DNA from: Rheinheimera sp. EpRS3
Lineage (GTDB): Bacteria > Pseudomonadota > Gammaproteobacteria > Enterobacterales > Alteromonadaceae
DNA length: 64,000 nucleotides
Direction of reading: 5' to 3'
Assembly: GCF_001513785.1 (NCBI RefSeq)
Contig: NZ_LNQS01000009.1
Location: 310,001-374,000 of the forward strand
This document shows, one piece after another, positions 35,137-44,449 of the stretch. A program made the translations under genes and the position numbers. The notes below the pieces were generated by a model. The model had not been told where the DNA came from, ran no database searches, and saw nothing but the letters and a program-made list of their open reading frames with translations. Position 1 is the stretch's first letter. The number at the start of each line of letters is the position of its first letter.

Positions 35137-37827
35137 ATGCTAAAGCTTAATACTATAACCATGTCCATTGTAATGGCTTTTTCATTGCCGCTGGCTGCAC
35201 AGGAAACTGAGCAGGCTTCGGATGATGCAGCAAAACAAGCATCAGCAAAAAATGACACCGCAATTGAAGTGATTTCGGTTACGGCTACCAAGCGTAAAAC
35301 CCGCTTGATGGAAACGCCTGTGGCGATATCCTCGCTAAGTGAAGCGCAGCTTAGGCAAAGCGGGGTTAATAACGTAAAAGATATTGCCGATTTAGTGCCG
35401 GGGCTTGATATTTCGACCGCGACTGATCAGGCCGCACCGGTTATTTCTATGCGGGGTGTGCGCTCTACCAATATTACCGAGCTGGGCGACCCGGCTGTTG
35501 GCGTGCATTTAGATGGCATTTACTCGCCACGGATGCAGGGCGCTTTGGCACTGATGTATGATGTTGAGCGGGTTGAGGCGCTACGCGGACCGCAGGGCAC
35601 CTTGTTTGGCCGTAACTCTACCGTTGGTAGTATCAACGTTATTTCAGCCAAGCCCGACTTTACTGGTTTTGCCGGCAATATTAATGCCGAAGCCGGCAGA
35701 TTTAACAGCAAAAACCTCGGCGGTTTCATCAATATTCCGCTAAGTGACGAGTTTGCTGTGCGTATTGCGGCAAAAGGACTAAAACGCGACTCTTATCTGG
35801 AAGGCTACTGGGATCCAAACCAGTACGATACACGCCGCCTCAGCGAGGATGTACTAAACGCGCCGGTGATTTCTGAAGATTCATACCAGGGCATTGGCTC
35901 TACCGTGACACAGCGGGAAAACTGGTGGATAGACGGTGCCGGTACTGACCCGGAAGCGCAGCGGGTGCGTGCTTTGACACCAGCCGATAAAGCCGATTTT
36001 TATAATAATGCCAACGAGCACTCGTTTCGCATCAGCACGCTGTGGCAACCTGCGCATGGGCTATTTAGCAACCATACCGTGTTTCAGCAATATGTGAACA
36101 ACAGTGCCGGCACGCTCGACCTGGTTAACTGCGACCAGCTACGCGGCCGGCCGGCTGAATTTGGCGGTGATTGTTCGTCGTTTTTACCCAGCGATAATAC
36201 CTATCAGGCGGTGGTTAACGTACCGGGTGAACTGAACCTGGATATTACCTATCTGCGCAACACACTGAACTACAGCATTAATGATGAATTAAGTCTGGTA
36301 TGGCAGCTGGGTTATGAAGACATGGACAGATCCTCTGCTCAGGACAGTGAAACCGGCCTTGACCCCTGGGATGGCGCTATTTATTTCCTTAAAGGCACCG
36401 GTGCGACATCTTACTCGACAGAAATTCAGCTGCAATCTGACGAATTTGGCGATCTGGTCTGGATAACCGGCGTGAATTACTTCCACGAAAAAACCACAAC
36501 ACTGGGATATTACGATAACCCGATGGATGACAAAGCATTTTGGGATCAGCCGGACCGCTCAACCGAAGCCTATGCGCTGTTTGGCCAGGCAACTTACAAT
36601 ATTACGGATGACTTGCATGCTACCTTTGGTTACCGCTACAGCCACGAAACCAAGCAGGATAAAGGCGGCCGCACTTATCGCTGCTCGAACGCCGATGGCT
36701 GCGCGCCGGGCTGGTTAAACCGCACCGTACTTAATGAGTTACCGGTGGATTATTTTAATGATCCGGCACTGTATGCCTCATATTTTGAAAACGACAATAA
36801 AGGCCAGTGGCGTAATCACGATTTCAGAATTGGTCTGGATTATAACCTGAGCCAGGACACCATGTTGTACAGCTATCTGGCATCAGGATTTAAGGCCGGC
36901 GGTATCGGTGATGTATTTGAAGTGGTGAACGACAGAACCGGTGAGGTAAGCCGGTTTGAAACCCAGTTTGACCCGGAAAAAGTGCTGACGTTAGAACTGG
37001 GCGCTAAATCAAGTTTCCTGAATAACTCACTGAATTTGCAAGCGGCGTTTTTCTACACCGATTATACCGATATGCAGTATGCCTCTGTCGGTTCAATCGG
37101 CAATGTCGAGCGTTTATCGCCGGTTGAAGACGAAAACGGCGCGCCCATTCTTGATGAAAACGGCATGCCGGTGCTGGACTTCCAAAACCAGCCGGTTATT
37201 GCCTATTACACGCAAAACGTGCCGGGCTCTACCATTAAGGGCATTGAGTTTGAGTTTGACTGGAAGCCATACCAGAATGGCCGTATTACCGGTTATGCCA
37301 CCTGGACCCATGCCCGTGTTACCGACGATTGGATAACCAAGTGGGATTACGACCCGGAATACCTGTTTGGTTTGTCGTATGAAGAATCAATCGATCCGGA
37401 AAATACCCAGCTGACTACCAACCTCAAAGGCAATGATCTGGCCATGACGCCACGGTTTACCGCTAATATCAGCTATACCCACAGCTTTGATTTAGGCCGC
37501 TTTGGCTATGTACACAGCTGGTTTAATTTAAGCTGGAAAGATAAGTCTTACACTACCATCTGGAACCTGGATAAACATCTGGATGACATGGACTTTGCCG
37601 TAAGCGATGAAGCGGCGCAGTACATTACCGATAAACGTGACGCCTATACCATGGTTAATGCGTCATTAAAATATGAACCGCAAAGCCAGGCCTGGTACGC
37701 CGAAGTGTTTGTTAATAATGCCACCGATGAAATGGTGCAGTACTGGAATAACACCGGCAAAGGCATCAACAAAGGCAGCTTTGGTATGCCACGTTACTAC
37801 GGCATCCGTGCCGGTTTTAATTTCTAA
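35137..37827 (+). CDS. TonB-dependent outer-membrane receptor for glucan oligosaccharides (inferred)
   Basis: An 896-residue outer-membrane transporter energised by TonB. Order: signal peptide (to about residue 21, ending LPLAAQ), a TonB-box-like IEVISVTATKR near 44-54, a plug domain with ETPVAISSLSEAQLRQSG and VERVEALRGPQGTLFGRN, then a 22-strand barrel ending YYGIRAGFNF with the terminal aromatic Phe. GGGGAGGA precedes the ATG. The receptor is followed by GH16 and GH3 glucanases, so glucan oligosaccharides are the likely cargo. That inference rests on neighbours, since receptor sequence alone does not reveal the ligand. Confidence 0.9.
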   Translation: MLKLNTITMSIVMAFSLPLAAQETEQASDDAAKQASAKNDTAIEVISVTATKRKTRLMETPVAISSLSEAQLRQSGVNNVKDIADLVPGLDISTATDQAAPVISMRGVRSTNITELGDPAVGVHLDGIYSPRMQGALALMYDVERVEALRGPQGTLFGRNSTVGSINVISAKPDFTGFAGNINAEAGRFNSKNLGGFINIPLSDEFAVRIAAKGLKRDSYLEGYWDPNQYDTRRLSEDVLNAPVISEDSYQGIGSTVTQRENWWIDGAGTDPEAQRVRALTPADKADFYNNANEHSFRISTLWQPAHGLFSNHTVFQQYVNNSAGTLDLVNCDQLRGRPAEFGGDCSSFLPSDNTYQAVVNVPGELNLDITYLRNTLNYSINDELSLVWQLGYEDMDRSSAQDSETGLDPWDGAIYFLKGTGATSYSTEIQLQSDEFGDLVWITGVNYFHEKTTTLGYYDNPMDDKAFWDQPDRSTEAYALFGQATYNITDDLHATFGYRYSHETKQDKGGRTYRCSNADGCAPGWLNRTVLNELPVDYFNDPALYASYFENDNKGQWRNHDFRIGLDYNLSQDTMLYSYLASGFKAGGIGDVFEVVNDRTGEVSRFETQFDPEKVLTLELGAKSSFLNNSLNLQAAFFYTDYTDMQYASVGSIGNVERLSPVEDENGAPILDENGMPVLDFQNQPVIAYYTQNVPGSTIKGIEFEFDWKPYQNGRITGYATWTHARVTDDWITKWDYDPEYLFGLSYEESIDPENTQLTTNLKGNDLAMTPRFTANISYTHSFDLGRFGYVHSWFNLSWKDKSYTTIWNLDKHLDDMDFAVSDEAAQYITDKRDAYTMVNASLKYEPQSQAWYAEVFVNNATDEMVQYWNNTGKGINKGSFGMPRYYGIRAGFNF

Positions 37828-37847
37828 TCTAAGCAGCCGCTAACCAG

Positions 37848-37881
37848 GCGCCCAAACCAGTCTGCTATATGGCTTGGGCGC
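37848..37881 (+). other. Intercistronic hairpin between the TonB receptor and GH16 genes
   Basis: GCGCCCAA (37848-37855) pairs perfectly with TTGGGCGC (37874-37881), with part of the 18-base loop able to extend the stem. There is no T tract, so it more likely protects the upstream mRNA end or lowers expression of the downstream glycosidases than fully terminates. Confidence 0.5.
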
Positions 37882-37910
37882 AGTATCTTGTATACCAACA
37901 GGACATCACT

Positions 37911-38690
37911 ATGAACAGCATACTTAAGCCCGTTATATTTGCGACAACCTGGCTTTGCAGCACTGCTGCTGTGCAGGCAGAGTACTTTAAAGATGATTTC
38001 AGTTGGGGGTTTAGCAACAGTATCTGGTCAGCCAGAAGTGGCGACAATGGCTCGCCTTTTGGTTGTACCTTTACGCCCGGCATGGTTTCACCCAGCTCGC
38101 ATGGTATTACGCTGGCACTAAGCCAGGGCAGTTGCTCAGAGCTGCAAAGCCACAGCAGTTACGGTTACGGCAAAGTGCAGGGCGCACTGAGAACCGGTAA
38201 TACCCCCGGTACTGTCGCGTCAATTTTTACCTATACCTCTTGGTGGGATGCGCCCGGCCGGGCCTGGCAGGAAATTGATATTGAGTTTCTGCCCTCGCTT
38301 GGCAATGTGGTGCATACCAACGTAATTTATCAGCCACAGGGCGGTACCTATCAAAGTTGGGAGCAGGACATCGATCTTGGCCAGTACGGGCTGAATATTC
38401 AGCAAGACCTGCTGACAATAGGTTTTGACTGGCGTGAAAACCAAATTCGCTGGTATGTGTTTGATGCTGCGGGTAATGAGCAAACTATCCGGACGGTTTA
38501 TAAAGATAATGGCGATGGTTATCTGGCCGCTGATGAAATACCTGCATATGCCTGGCCGGTAGATAATACCAAAATTATGCTTAACCACTGGCACGGTGAC
38601 AACTCGCAAAATGGCTTTTACTTTCCCGGCCAGTACTTTGGCGGTAACGCCTGGGCCTACTACGACTTTATTGAATATATTCCCCATTAA
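37911..38690 (+). CDS. Glycoside hydrolase family 16, lichenase-type beta-glucanase
   Basis: A 259-residue secreted endo-glucanase. It has a signal peptide (to about residue 23, VQAEY) and a jelly-roll GH16 domain with the catalytic motif E121-I-D123-I-E125-F, where E121 is the nucleophile and E125 the acid/base. The lichenase-like arrangement, without the extra Met that marks many laminarinases in this motif (EIDIEF), points to mixed-linkage beta-1,3-1,4-glucan. An insertion with DNGDGYLAADEIP looks like a calcium-binding loop. ATG 37911 is preferred over the frame start at 37869, since it gives the signal peptide directly. The GH3 gene follows at 60 bp. Confidence 0.88.
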   Translation: MNSILKPVIFATTWLCSTAAVQAEYFKDDFSWGFSNSIWSARSGDNGSPFGCTFTPGMVSPSSHGITLALSQGSCSELQSHSSYGYGKVQGALRTGNTPGTVASIFTYTSWWDAPGRAWQEIDIEFLPSLGNVVHTNVIYQPQGGTYQSWEQDIDLGQYGLNIQQDLLTIGFDWRENQIRWYVFDAAGNEQTIRTVYKDNGDGYLAADEIPAYAWPVDNTKIMLNHWHGDNSQNGFYFPGQYFGGNAWAYYDFIEYIPH

Positions 38691-38750
38691 ACAGCAAGTG
38701 TCTGCCGTGGCAATTTTATTGCGTGGTCTGTGCAGACGAAGGAACCCGTT

Positions 38751-41294
38751 ATGTTTTCACTATCAGATGCAGCGCTTTGCAACACCTTTTTATTAGGCTC
38801 ACTGCTGTTTCCGCTTAGCGGCCTGGCCGCTGATACCACCAAAGTTAACTGGCCAAAGGCCGACACGGCGTTAAAAACCGATGCGGCGACAGAGCAACAG
38901 CTGGATGCTTTGCTGGCAACAATGAGCATAGAGCAGAAGGTGGCGCAAATTGTCCAGCCGGAAATTGGCTATCTGAGTGTTGCCCAAATGCGCAAGTACG
39001 GCTTTGGCTCTTATCTTAATGGTGGCAACACTGCACCTTATGGCCAGAAGCAGGCCGATGCCAAAACCTGGCTAAAGTATGCCGATGAAATGTATGCCGC
39101 CTCGGTCGACAGTAGCGAAGATGGCAGCAGCATTCCAACTATCTGGGGCACCGATGCTATGCATGGCCACAGCAATGTGTTTGGCGCCACGCTGTTTCCG
39201 CACAATATTGGCCTGGGAGCCGCCAGAGATGCTGATTTAATTCACCGCATTGGCCGGGCTACTGCCAAAGAAGTGGCCGCAACCGGTATCGAGTGGATGT
39301 TTGCCCCCACCGTTGCGGTGGTAAGAGACGATCGCTGGGGCCGCACCTATGAAAGTTACGCTGAAGATCCTGAAGTTGTGGCAGCCTATGCCGGGCAGAT
39401 GGTAACCGGGGTGCAAGGGGATATTGGCGCTGATTTTTTAAGCTTTTACCACCGTATTGCCACTGCCAAGCATTTTATCGGCGATGGCGGCACCGAAAAC
39501 GGCCTTGACCGTGGCGATACCCTAACAGATGAGCAAAGCCTGCGTGATATTCATGCGGCTGGTTATTACACCGCTATAAGTAGCGGCGTGCAGTCAGTGA
39601 TGGCATCCTTTAACAGTTGGAACGGCAAGCGGGTGCATGGCGATCATTACCTGCTGACAGAAGTACTGAAACAACAAATGGGCTTTGATGGTTTTGTCAT
39701 CAGTGACTGGAACGCGCATAAATTTGTTGATGGCTGCGATTTAGAGCAATGCGCCGCGGCCTTTAATGCCGGTGTGGATGTGATGATGGTGCCGGAGCAC
39801 TTTGAAGCCTTTTACCACAACACGGTGCAGCAGGTAAAAGACGGTGTTATTACAACAACAAGGCTGGATGATGCGGTAAGGCGGTTTTTGCGCGCCAAAA
39901 TACGTTGGGGCGTATTTAAGCGTGGTAAACCCTCAACCCGGCCGGAATCGTTAAAGCCAGAGTGGTTTAATGCGGCTGAACACCGTGAGTTGGCCAGAGA
40001 AGCGGTAAGAAAATCACTGGTACTGCTGAAAAACAATAATAACATTCTGCCTGTTTCGCCCAACAGCCGGGTACTGATTGCCGGTGACGGCGCCGACAAT
40101 ATTGCCAAACAGGCCGGTGGCTGGAGCGTGTCCTGGCAGGGCACAGATAATACCAATGCTGATTTCCCTAATGCCACGTCAGTTTACGCCGGTTTACGCC
40201 AGCAAATTGAAGCCGCCGGCGGTACGGTAGAGCTGAGTATAGATGGCCAATACAGCAGCAAGCCTGATGTTGCTATAGTGGTTATTGGCGAGGAGCCCTA
40301 TGCAGAGTGGTTTGGCGATATTCAGCTACTGGAATATCAGCATGGCAATAAGCGCGATTTAGCGCTGCTGCAAAAATTAAAGCAGCAGAATATTCCGGTG
40401 GTAACGGTGTTTTTAAGCGGCCGGCCGCTGTGGGTAAATAAAGAGCTTAATGCTTCTGATGCCTTTGTGGCAGCCTGGTTACCCGGCTCGGAAGGGCAGG
40501 GTATTGCTGATGTGCTGCTTAGCGATAGCAAGGGCAATATACAGTACGACTTTAGCGGTAAGCTTAGCTTTTCCTGGCCGAAGTATGATGACCAGTACCT
40601 GCTTAATGTGAAAGATGCGCAGTACCAGCCGTTGTTTGCTTATGGCTACGGCCTTACCTATGTCGACAACACCAGGCTGGCGCAACTTTCAGAAGCTACC
40701 CGCGCTGTACCAAAACAAAACAGTGACAAACAGCAGCCGCTGTTTGTCAGAAATCTGGCCGACGGCCTGAGCTGGGCATTATCAGACAGTACAACAGGGC
40801 AAAAAACGGTTAATGCGTCTGCTGCAGTGAGTGGCGATGGTAAAAGTTTATCGATGCAGTCCGTTAATTTAGCTTATCAGGAAGATGGCCGTAAGTTTGT
40901 CTGGCAAACTGAGGGTGGCAATGCAAGCTCCAGCGCCACAGCTAGCCTGAGATACACCGCGCCGCAGCCATTAGCCGCGCTTGGCGACAGTAAATTTTTG
41001 CAAATGAGTATCCGCCTTGATCAAACACCGGTGGCAGATGTCAGCATTGAGCTGATGTGTCAGCAGTCCTCATGCCTGCGCTCAGAATCGCTGCTGCCGC
41101 TTTTAACTGGCCTTAAGCGCGGTCAATGGCATACTATCGCCCTGCCGTTGCACTGCGACGGTGCTAAGGCACCGCAAGTAGCAGAGGATGCCATGCGGCT
41201 AAGCACAACACAGCAGTTTAGCCTGGCGCTGGCAGATATTGCGCTGGTTAACAGTGTGGCGCAAACAACAGCGCTACTTGACTGCGCGCAGTAA
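38751..41294 (+). CDS. Glycoside hydrolase family 3 exo-beta-glucosidase (ExoP-like)
   Basis: An 847-residue exported glucosidase that should release glucose from beta-glucan oligosaccharides. A signal peptide (to about residue 27) is followed by the GH3 (beta/alpha)8 domain, with KHFIGDGGTENGLDRGDT at 240-257 and the nucleophile D319 in GFVISDWNAH. Then come the (alpha/beta)6 sandwich domain and an extra C-terminal ~180-residue beta domain. Length and layout match ExoP from Pseudoalteromonas, a 1,3/1,4-beta-glucan exo-hydrolase. GAAGGAA precedes ATG 38751; an in-frame GTG at 38730 is less likely. It works downstream of the GH16 endo-enzyme. Confidence 0.9.
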   Translation: MFSLSDAALCNTFLLGSLLFPLSGLAADTTKVNWPKADTALKTDAATEQQLDALLATMSIEQKVAQIVQPEIGYLSVAQMRKYGFGSYLNGGNTAPYGQKQADAKTWLKYADEMYAASVDSSEDGSSIPTIWGTDAMHGHSNVFGATLFPHNIGLGAARDADLIHRIGRATAKEVAATGIEWMFAPTVAVVRDDRWGRTYESYAEDPEVVAAYAGQMVTGVQGDIGADFLSFYHRIATAKHFIGDGGTENGLDRGDTLTDEQSLRDIHAAGYYTAISSGVQSVMASFNSWNGKRVHGDHYLLTEVLKQQMGFDGFVISDWNAHKFVDGCDLEQCAAAFNAGVDVMMVPEHFEAFYHNTVQQVKDGVITTTRLDDAVRRFLRAKIRWGVFKRGKPSTRPESLKPEWFNAAEHRELAREAVRKSLVLLKNNNNILPVSPNSRVLIAGDGADNIAKQAGGWSVSWQGTDNTNADFPNATSVYAGLRQQIEAAGGTVELSIDGQYSSKPDVAIVVIGEEPYAEWFGDIQLLEYQHGNKRDLALLQKLKQQNIPVVTVFLSGRPLWVNKELNASDAFVAAWLPGSEGQGIADVLLSDSKGNIQYDFSGKLSFSWPKYDDQYLLNVKDAQYQPLFAYGYGLTYVDNTRLAQLSEATRAVPKQNSDKQQPLFVRNLADGLSWALSDSTTGQKTVNASAAVSGDGKSLSMQSVNLAYQEDGRKFVWQTEGGNASSSATASLRYTAPQPLAALGDSKFLQMSIRLDQTPVADVSIELMCQQSSCLRSESLLPLLTGLKRGQWHTIALPLHCDGAKAPQVAEDAMRLSTTQQFSLALADIALVNSVAQTTALLDCAQ

Positions 41295-41398
41295 TCACGG
41301 TGATATGGTGTCGGGTAGGCAATATGCCCGGCACGATATTTAGCGCTAAGGCTAAGGTAGTAAAGTGATACTGAAATGATAGTGAAGTTGAAAGTGAT

Positions 41399-42460
41399 GT
41401 GATAAAGCTCGAATCAAAAACACAGCTGTTCTGGTTATGCCAATATTGTGGTTGGATAGCCTATGCGTTGCTTACCGAGCTGATGATTAAAATGCCCGGC
41501 CAGGAGCCGTGGAGCATTCATCTGCCTCATCTTTTGCTGGATACCTGCTGCGGTTTTTTTATTACTCTGCTGTTAAGGAGGTTATATGCCTGGTTCAGGC
41601 TGGAGCCGGCCGGGGTAAGCATTTGCTTGCATATTATCTGTTTACTGGCGGCGTCACTGCTGTGGACTCAGTTTAAATGGCATAGCTTGCAGTGGTTTTA
41701 TGGCAGTTGGTGGCAACGGATGACCTGGTTCGACTTTGGTACCTGGACCTCGGCGTCGTTAACCATGCTGGCAACCTGGACTGCCGGTTACTATGGTATA
41801 AAAATCTATCTGGATAATGCCGAGCAAAAGCATAAAGCCGCAGAAGCGCTGCATTTGGCAAAAGAGTCACAGCTTAAAATGTTGCGTTATCAGCTGAACC
41901 CGCATTTTATGTTTAACAGTATTAATGCTATCTGCACCCTGATCCTGAAGCAGCACAACGCCAATGCGGTAACTATGCTGGAAAAACTCTGTGATTTCCT
42001 GCGTTACAGCTTATACACCGATCCGCTGGAAAAAATCACGGTACAGGAAGAAATAACGCTGTTGCAAACCTATATTGATATTGAACAGTGCCGCTTTCAA
42101 AGTGAACTTAATGTACAGATCAGTGCAGACAAAGGCTGCAATTCTGCGCTGATGCCATCGTTATTACTGCAGCCGCTGGTTGAAAATGCGTTGAAACATG
42201 GTATTGGCAACAAGAATAATATTGCTATTGCCGTTAATTTTAGCTGTGATGACAGCCGGTTACATATTTGTGTTAGTGATAGCGGTACTGGTTTTAATCT
42301 GGCAGAGCCGGCCTCGCGTGGCATTGGCATGAAAAATTGCCAGGAAAGACTACAACTGATATACCCCGGATCGAGTGGTTTTAAGCTGGGCAATGATGAA
42401 AAAGGTGGTGCCTGGATCAACATTTCAATCCCGCTGGAAGCCTCAGAGAACACTGAATGA
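41399..42460 (+). CDS. LytS/YehU-type sensor histidine kinase
   Basis: A 353-residue membrane kinase of the His_kinase/LytS type. Four hydrophobic helices lie in the first ~140 residues. A short coiled linker follows, then the phospho-acceptor H169 in RYQLNPHFMFNSINAI and an ATPase domain with LLQPLVENALKHG and SDSGTGFNL. The start is GTG at 41399 without a strong ribosome site; it is kept because it precedes the first helix. The stop overlaps the response-regulator start by four bases (ATGA). It sits immediately after the GH3 gene, suggesting control of the glucan genes, but no promoter evidence is visible. Confidence 0.88.
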   Translation: MIKLESKTQLFWLCQYCGWIAYALLTELMIKMPGQEPWSIHLPHLLLDTCCGFFITLLLRRLYAWFRLEPAGVSICLHIICLLAASLLWTQFKWHSLQWFYGSWWQRMTWFDFGTWTSASLTMLATWTAGYYGIKIYLDNAEQKHKAAEALHLAKESQLKMLRYQLNPHFMFNSINAICTLILKQHNANAVTMLEKLCDFLRYSLYTDPLEKITVQEEITLLQTYIDIEQCRFQSELNVQISADKGCNSALMPSLLLQPLVENALKHGIGNKNNIAIAVNFSCDDSRLHICVSDSGTGFNLAEPASRGIGMKNCQERLQLIYPGSSGFKLGNDEKGGAWINISIPLEASENTE

Positions 42461-43263
42461 AGCAGCTGAAAACCTTACTGGTAGATGACGAATACAGTGC
42501 TATCGAAGGGCTGGCAATAAGGCTGGCGGCATTTTTGCAGATCAGCATCGTTGGACATGCGTGCAGTGTTGACGAAGCCATGACATTAATCAGTGCAACT
42601 GCGCCGGATTTAATTTTCCTTGATATAGAAATGCCCGGTAAGTCAGGCTTTGAGCTGATTAAACAGCTACAGCCGGAATCGTGCCCGGCGATTATTTTTG
42701 TTACTGCGTTTCATCAATATGCCGTTAAGGCATTTGAAGTGCGGGCGCTTGATTATTTACTCAAGCCGGTAAAAAAAGAGCGTCTGGCGGAAGCCATTGC
42801 CCGGGTGTCATCCAGGCTGGATAGCCCGGCCAACAAACAGCATATGCTGGAAGTACGCGACATTTTACTAAATGGCGACACCGCCCGGCAGACTGAGCCC
42901 AGCGGTGGATATCGGATTGAGCAGGAAAAGTTGGTGATTCAGGACGGGCACCACCCGGCGCAATTGATCCCCTATACCGATATTTTATGGATAGATGCTG
43001 CCGGCGACTATATGTGTGTGCACACCCGGGATGATACCTTTGTGATGCGGGCCAGATTAAAAAGCCTGATTAACGATGTGTTGCCCGATGGCTTTTTGCG
43101 TATTCACAAATCCACCATTGTTAACCTGCAACATATAGCCAGGCTCGAACCGTTAATCAATTCAGAGTACAACCTTATTTTAATCAACAGTAAATCGCTG
43201 AAAGTCAGCAGAACCTACAGCAGGCAGCTAAAACTCAGCTTGTCAGGCGACAAAGCCGGTTAA
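42457..43263 (+). CDS. LytTR family response regulator
   Basis: A 268-residue regulator with a receiver domain (about 1-120; phospho-acceptor D56 in LIFLDIEMPG) and a LytTR DNA-binding domain (about 160-265, with ILWIDAAGDYMCVHT and FLRIHKSTIVNLQHI). It is translated with the LytS-type kinase (ATGA overlap). LytTR regulators bind paired short direct repeats; I did not find a convincing pair upstream of the TonB receptor or GH3 gene. It is convergent with the DUF4105 gene. Confidence 0.9.
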   Translation: MKQLKTLLVDDEYSAIEGLAIRLAAFLQISIVGHACSVDEAMTLISATAPDLIFLDIEMPGKSGFELIKQLQPESCPAIIFVTAFHQYAVKAFEVRALDYLLKPVKKERLAEAIARVSSRLDSPANKQHMLEVRDILLNGDTARQTEPSGGYRIEQEKLVIQDGHHPAQLIPYTDILWIDAAGDYMCVHTRDDTFVMRARLKSLINDVLPDGFLRIHKSTIVNLQHIARLEPLINSEYNLILINSKSLKVSRTYSRQLKLSLSGDKAG

Positions 43264-43310
43264 CGTGGTTGAACGTACTGCATTTTTTCAAGCAAAACTT
43301 CCATCTGAAC

Positions 43311-44333
43311 TCATAGGGTGTTTTTATCAGACGCCCCTGGTACGCCCAAGCGGATAAGTCGGGAAAAGTCGTGTTTATCATTGGTATCGCTGCTTTGAGC
43401 GCGGGCATTGATATAACCCAGTTGCTGTAATTGCGTATAGCTATGCTCCGGCACCAGTGCGCCCAAGTCGTAAGCATACTCGGCAAAGTGGCCTGACAAC
43501 ACCAGACGGTAGTCCAGAGGGAGCCCCGGCGCTATGTGGCGGGCTAAATCAAATACTATCGTTGTGCAGTTGCTGGTTAAGCTATTGTAGAAATCAGGTT
43601 TGGTACGCAGTGCCTCAGCGGCCTGTAAATAGCCCAGAAACAGCGTGCGCAGTTGCTCCGGTGGGATGGCAAGGCGATACAGATAGACGTCCTCACCGCG
43701 GGCATTGCTGCGGGTGCGGATAAGGTCCCGCTCATCTGCGGCGATGAGCACTTGCTCAAATTGGCGAAAAAAGCCGCCGATGGCCGAAAACGACTCATGG
43801 CGTTCTTTACGTATCTCCAGCGAAAATACAAGTTGCTGATCATCGGCAAAACCGAATGAAACCAGCGTATGCGCAATGTGCGGCCCCATCCAGTAGGAGA
43901 GAACCAAATCGGCAGAAACCAGCTGGTTTAAGTCGTAACTGCGGGTTTCCCAGTTAGGTGTGTAATCAGTTTCAGTACGCCATTCGAAATTACGCACATT
44001 GTGCAGCGTAACCTGATCGCCCTGTATTTCGGCTTGCAGCAGATTAGCAACATCATCGGCCCAATCCCGCTGGTGCGAAGGGGAAATGTTGTACCACCAA
44101 ACCAGTAACAGCGCGGCCGACAGCATATAAGCGCCAAGTAAACTGCGGCGGTAGCGTGCTTGATAACGCCAAAAAAGCGTGAAAGCAGAAATCGCACCCA
44201 GCAGGCCCCAGGCTGCCAGTACAGCCAATCCCGGAGCGCTAAACTGGTGGGGTAGCTGAAACCACAATGCCAGGCAACCCCAGGCCGTTGCTACGAGCAC
44301 TACTAAACCAACTACTGTTTGTCCCCATCGCAT
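43311..44333 (-). CDS. DUF4105 domain membrane protein
   Basis: A 340-residue protein of the DUF4105 family, whose fold resembles Lnb N-terminal periplasmic proteins. Three transmembrane helices lie in the first ~95 residues, and the rest faces the periplasm. Family features are SHQRDWADDVANLLQ, VTLHNVRNFEWRTETDY, DLVLSYWMGPHIAHTLVSFG and SNCTTIVFDLARHI, where the Cys and His residues suggest a catalytic or thiol-based function (papain-like relatives). The function is not known. It is a single gene flanked by convergent and co-oriented neighbours. Confidence 0.85.
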   Translation of the reverse strand: MRWGQTVVGLVVLVATAWGCLALWFQLPHQFSAPGLAVLAAWGLLGAISAFTLFWRYQARYRRSLLGAYMLSAALLLVWWYNISPSHQRDWADDVANLLQAEIQGDQVTLHNVRNFEWRTETDYTPNWETRSYDLNQLVSADLVLSYWMGPHIAHTLVSFGFADDQQLVFSLEIRKERHESFSAIGGFFRQFEQVLIAADERDLIRTRSNARGEDVYLYRLAIPPEQLRTLFLGYLQAAEALRTKPDFYNSLTSNCTTIVFDLARHIAPGLPLDYRLVLSGHFAEYAYDLGALVPEHSYTQLQQLGYINARAQSSDTNDKHDFSRLIRLGVPGASDKNTL

Positions 44334-44449
44334 ACACTGTCTCCATTTACTGCGTTTTACTTAGCTTATCCTCTAAGCTCGCTTCCAGCTATCTGCAATT
44401 GATATACATAGGTATAGGTTTGGCCCGGTTAAGCCAGTATCAGCCAACG

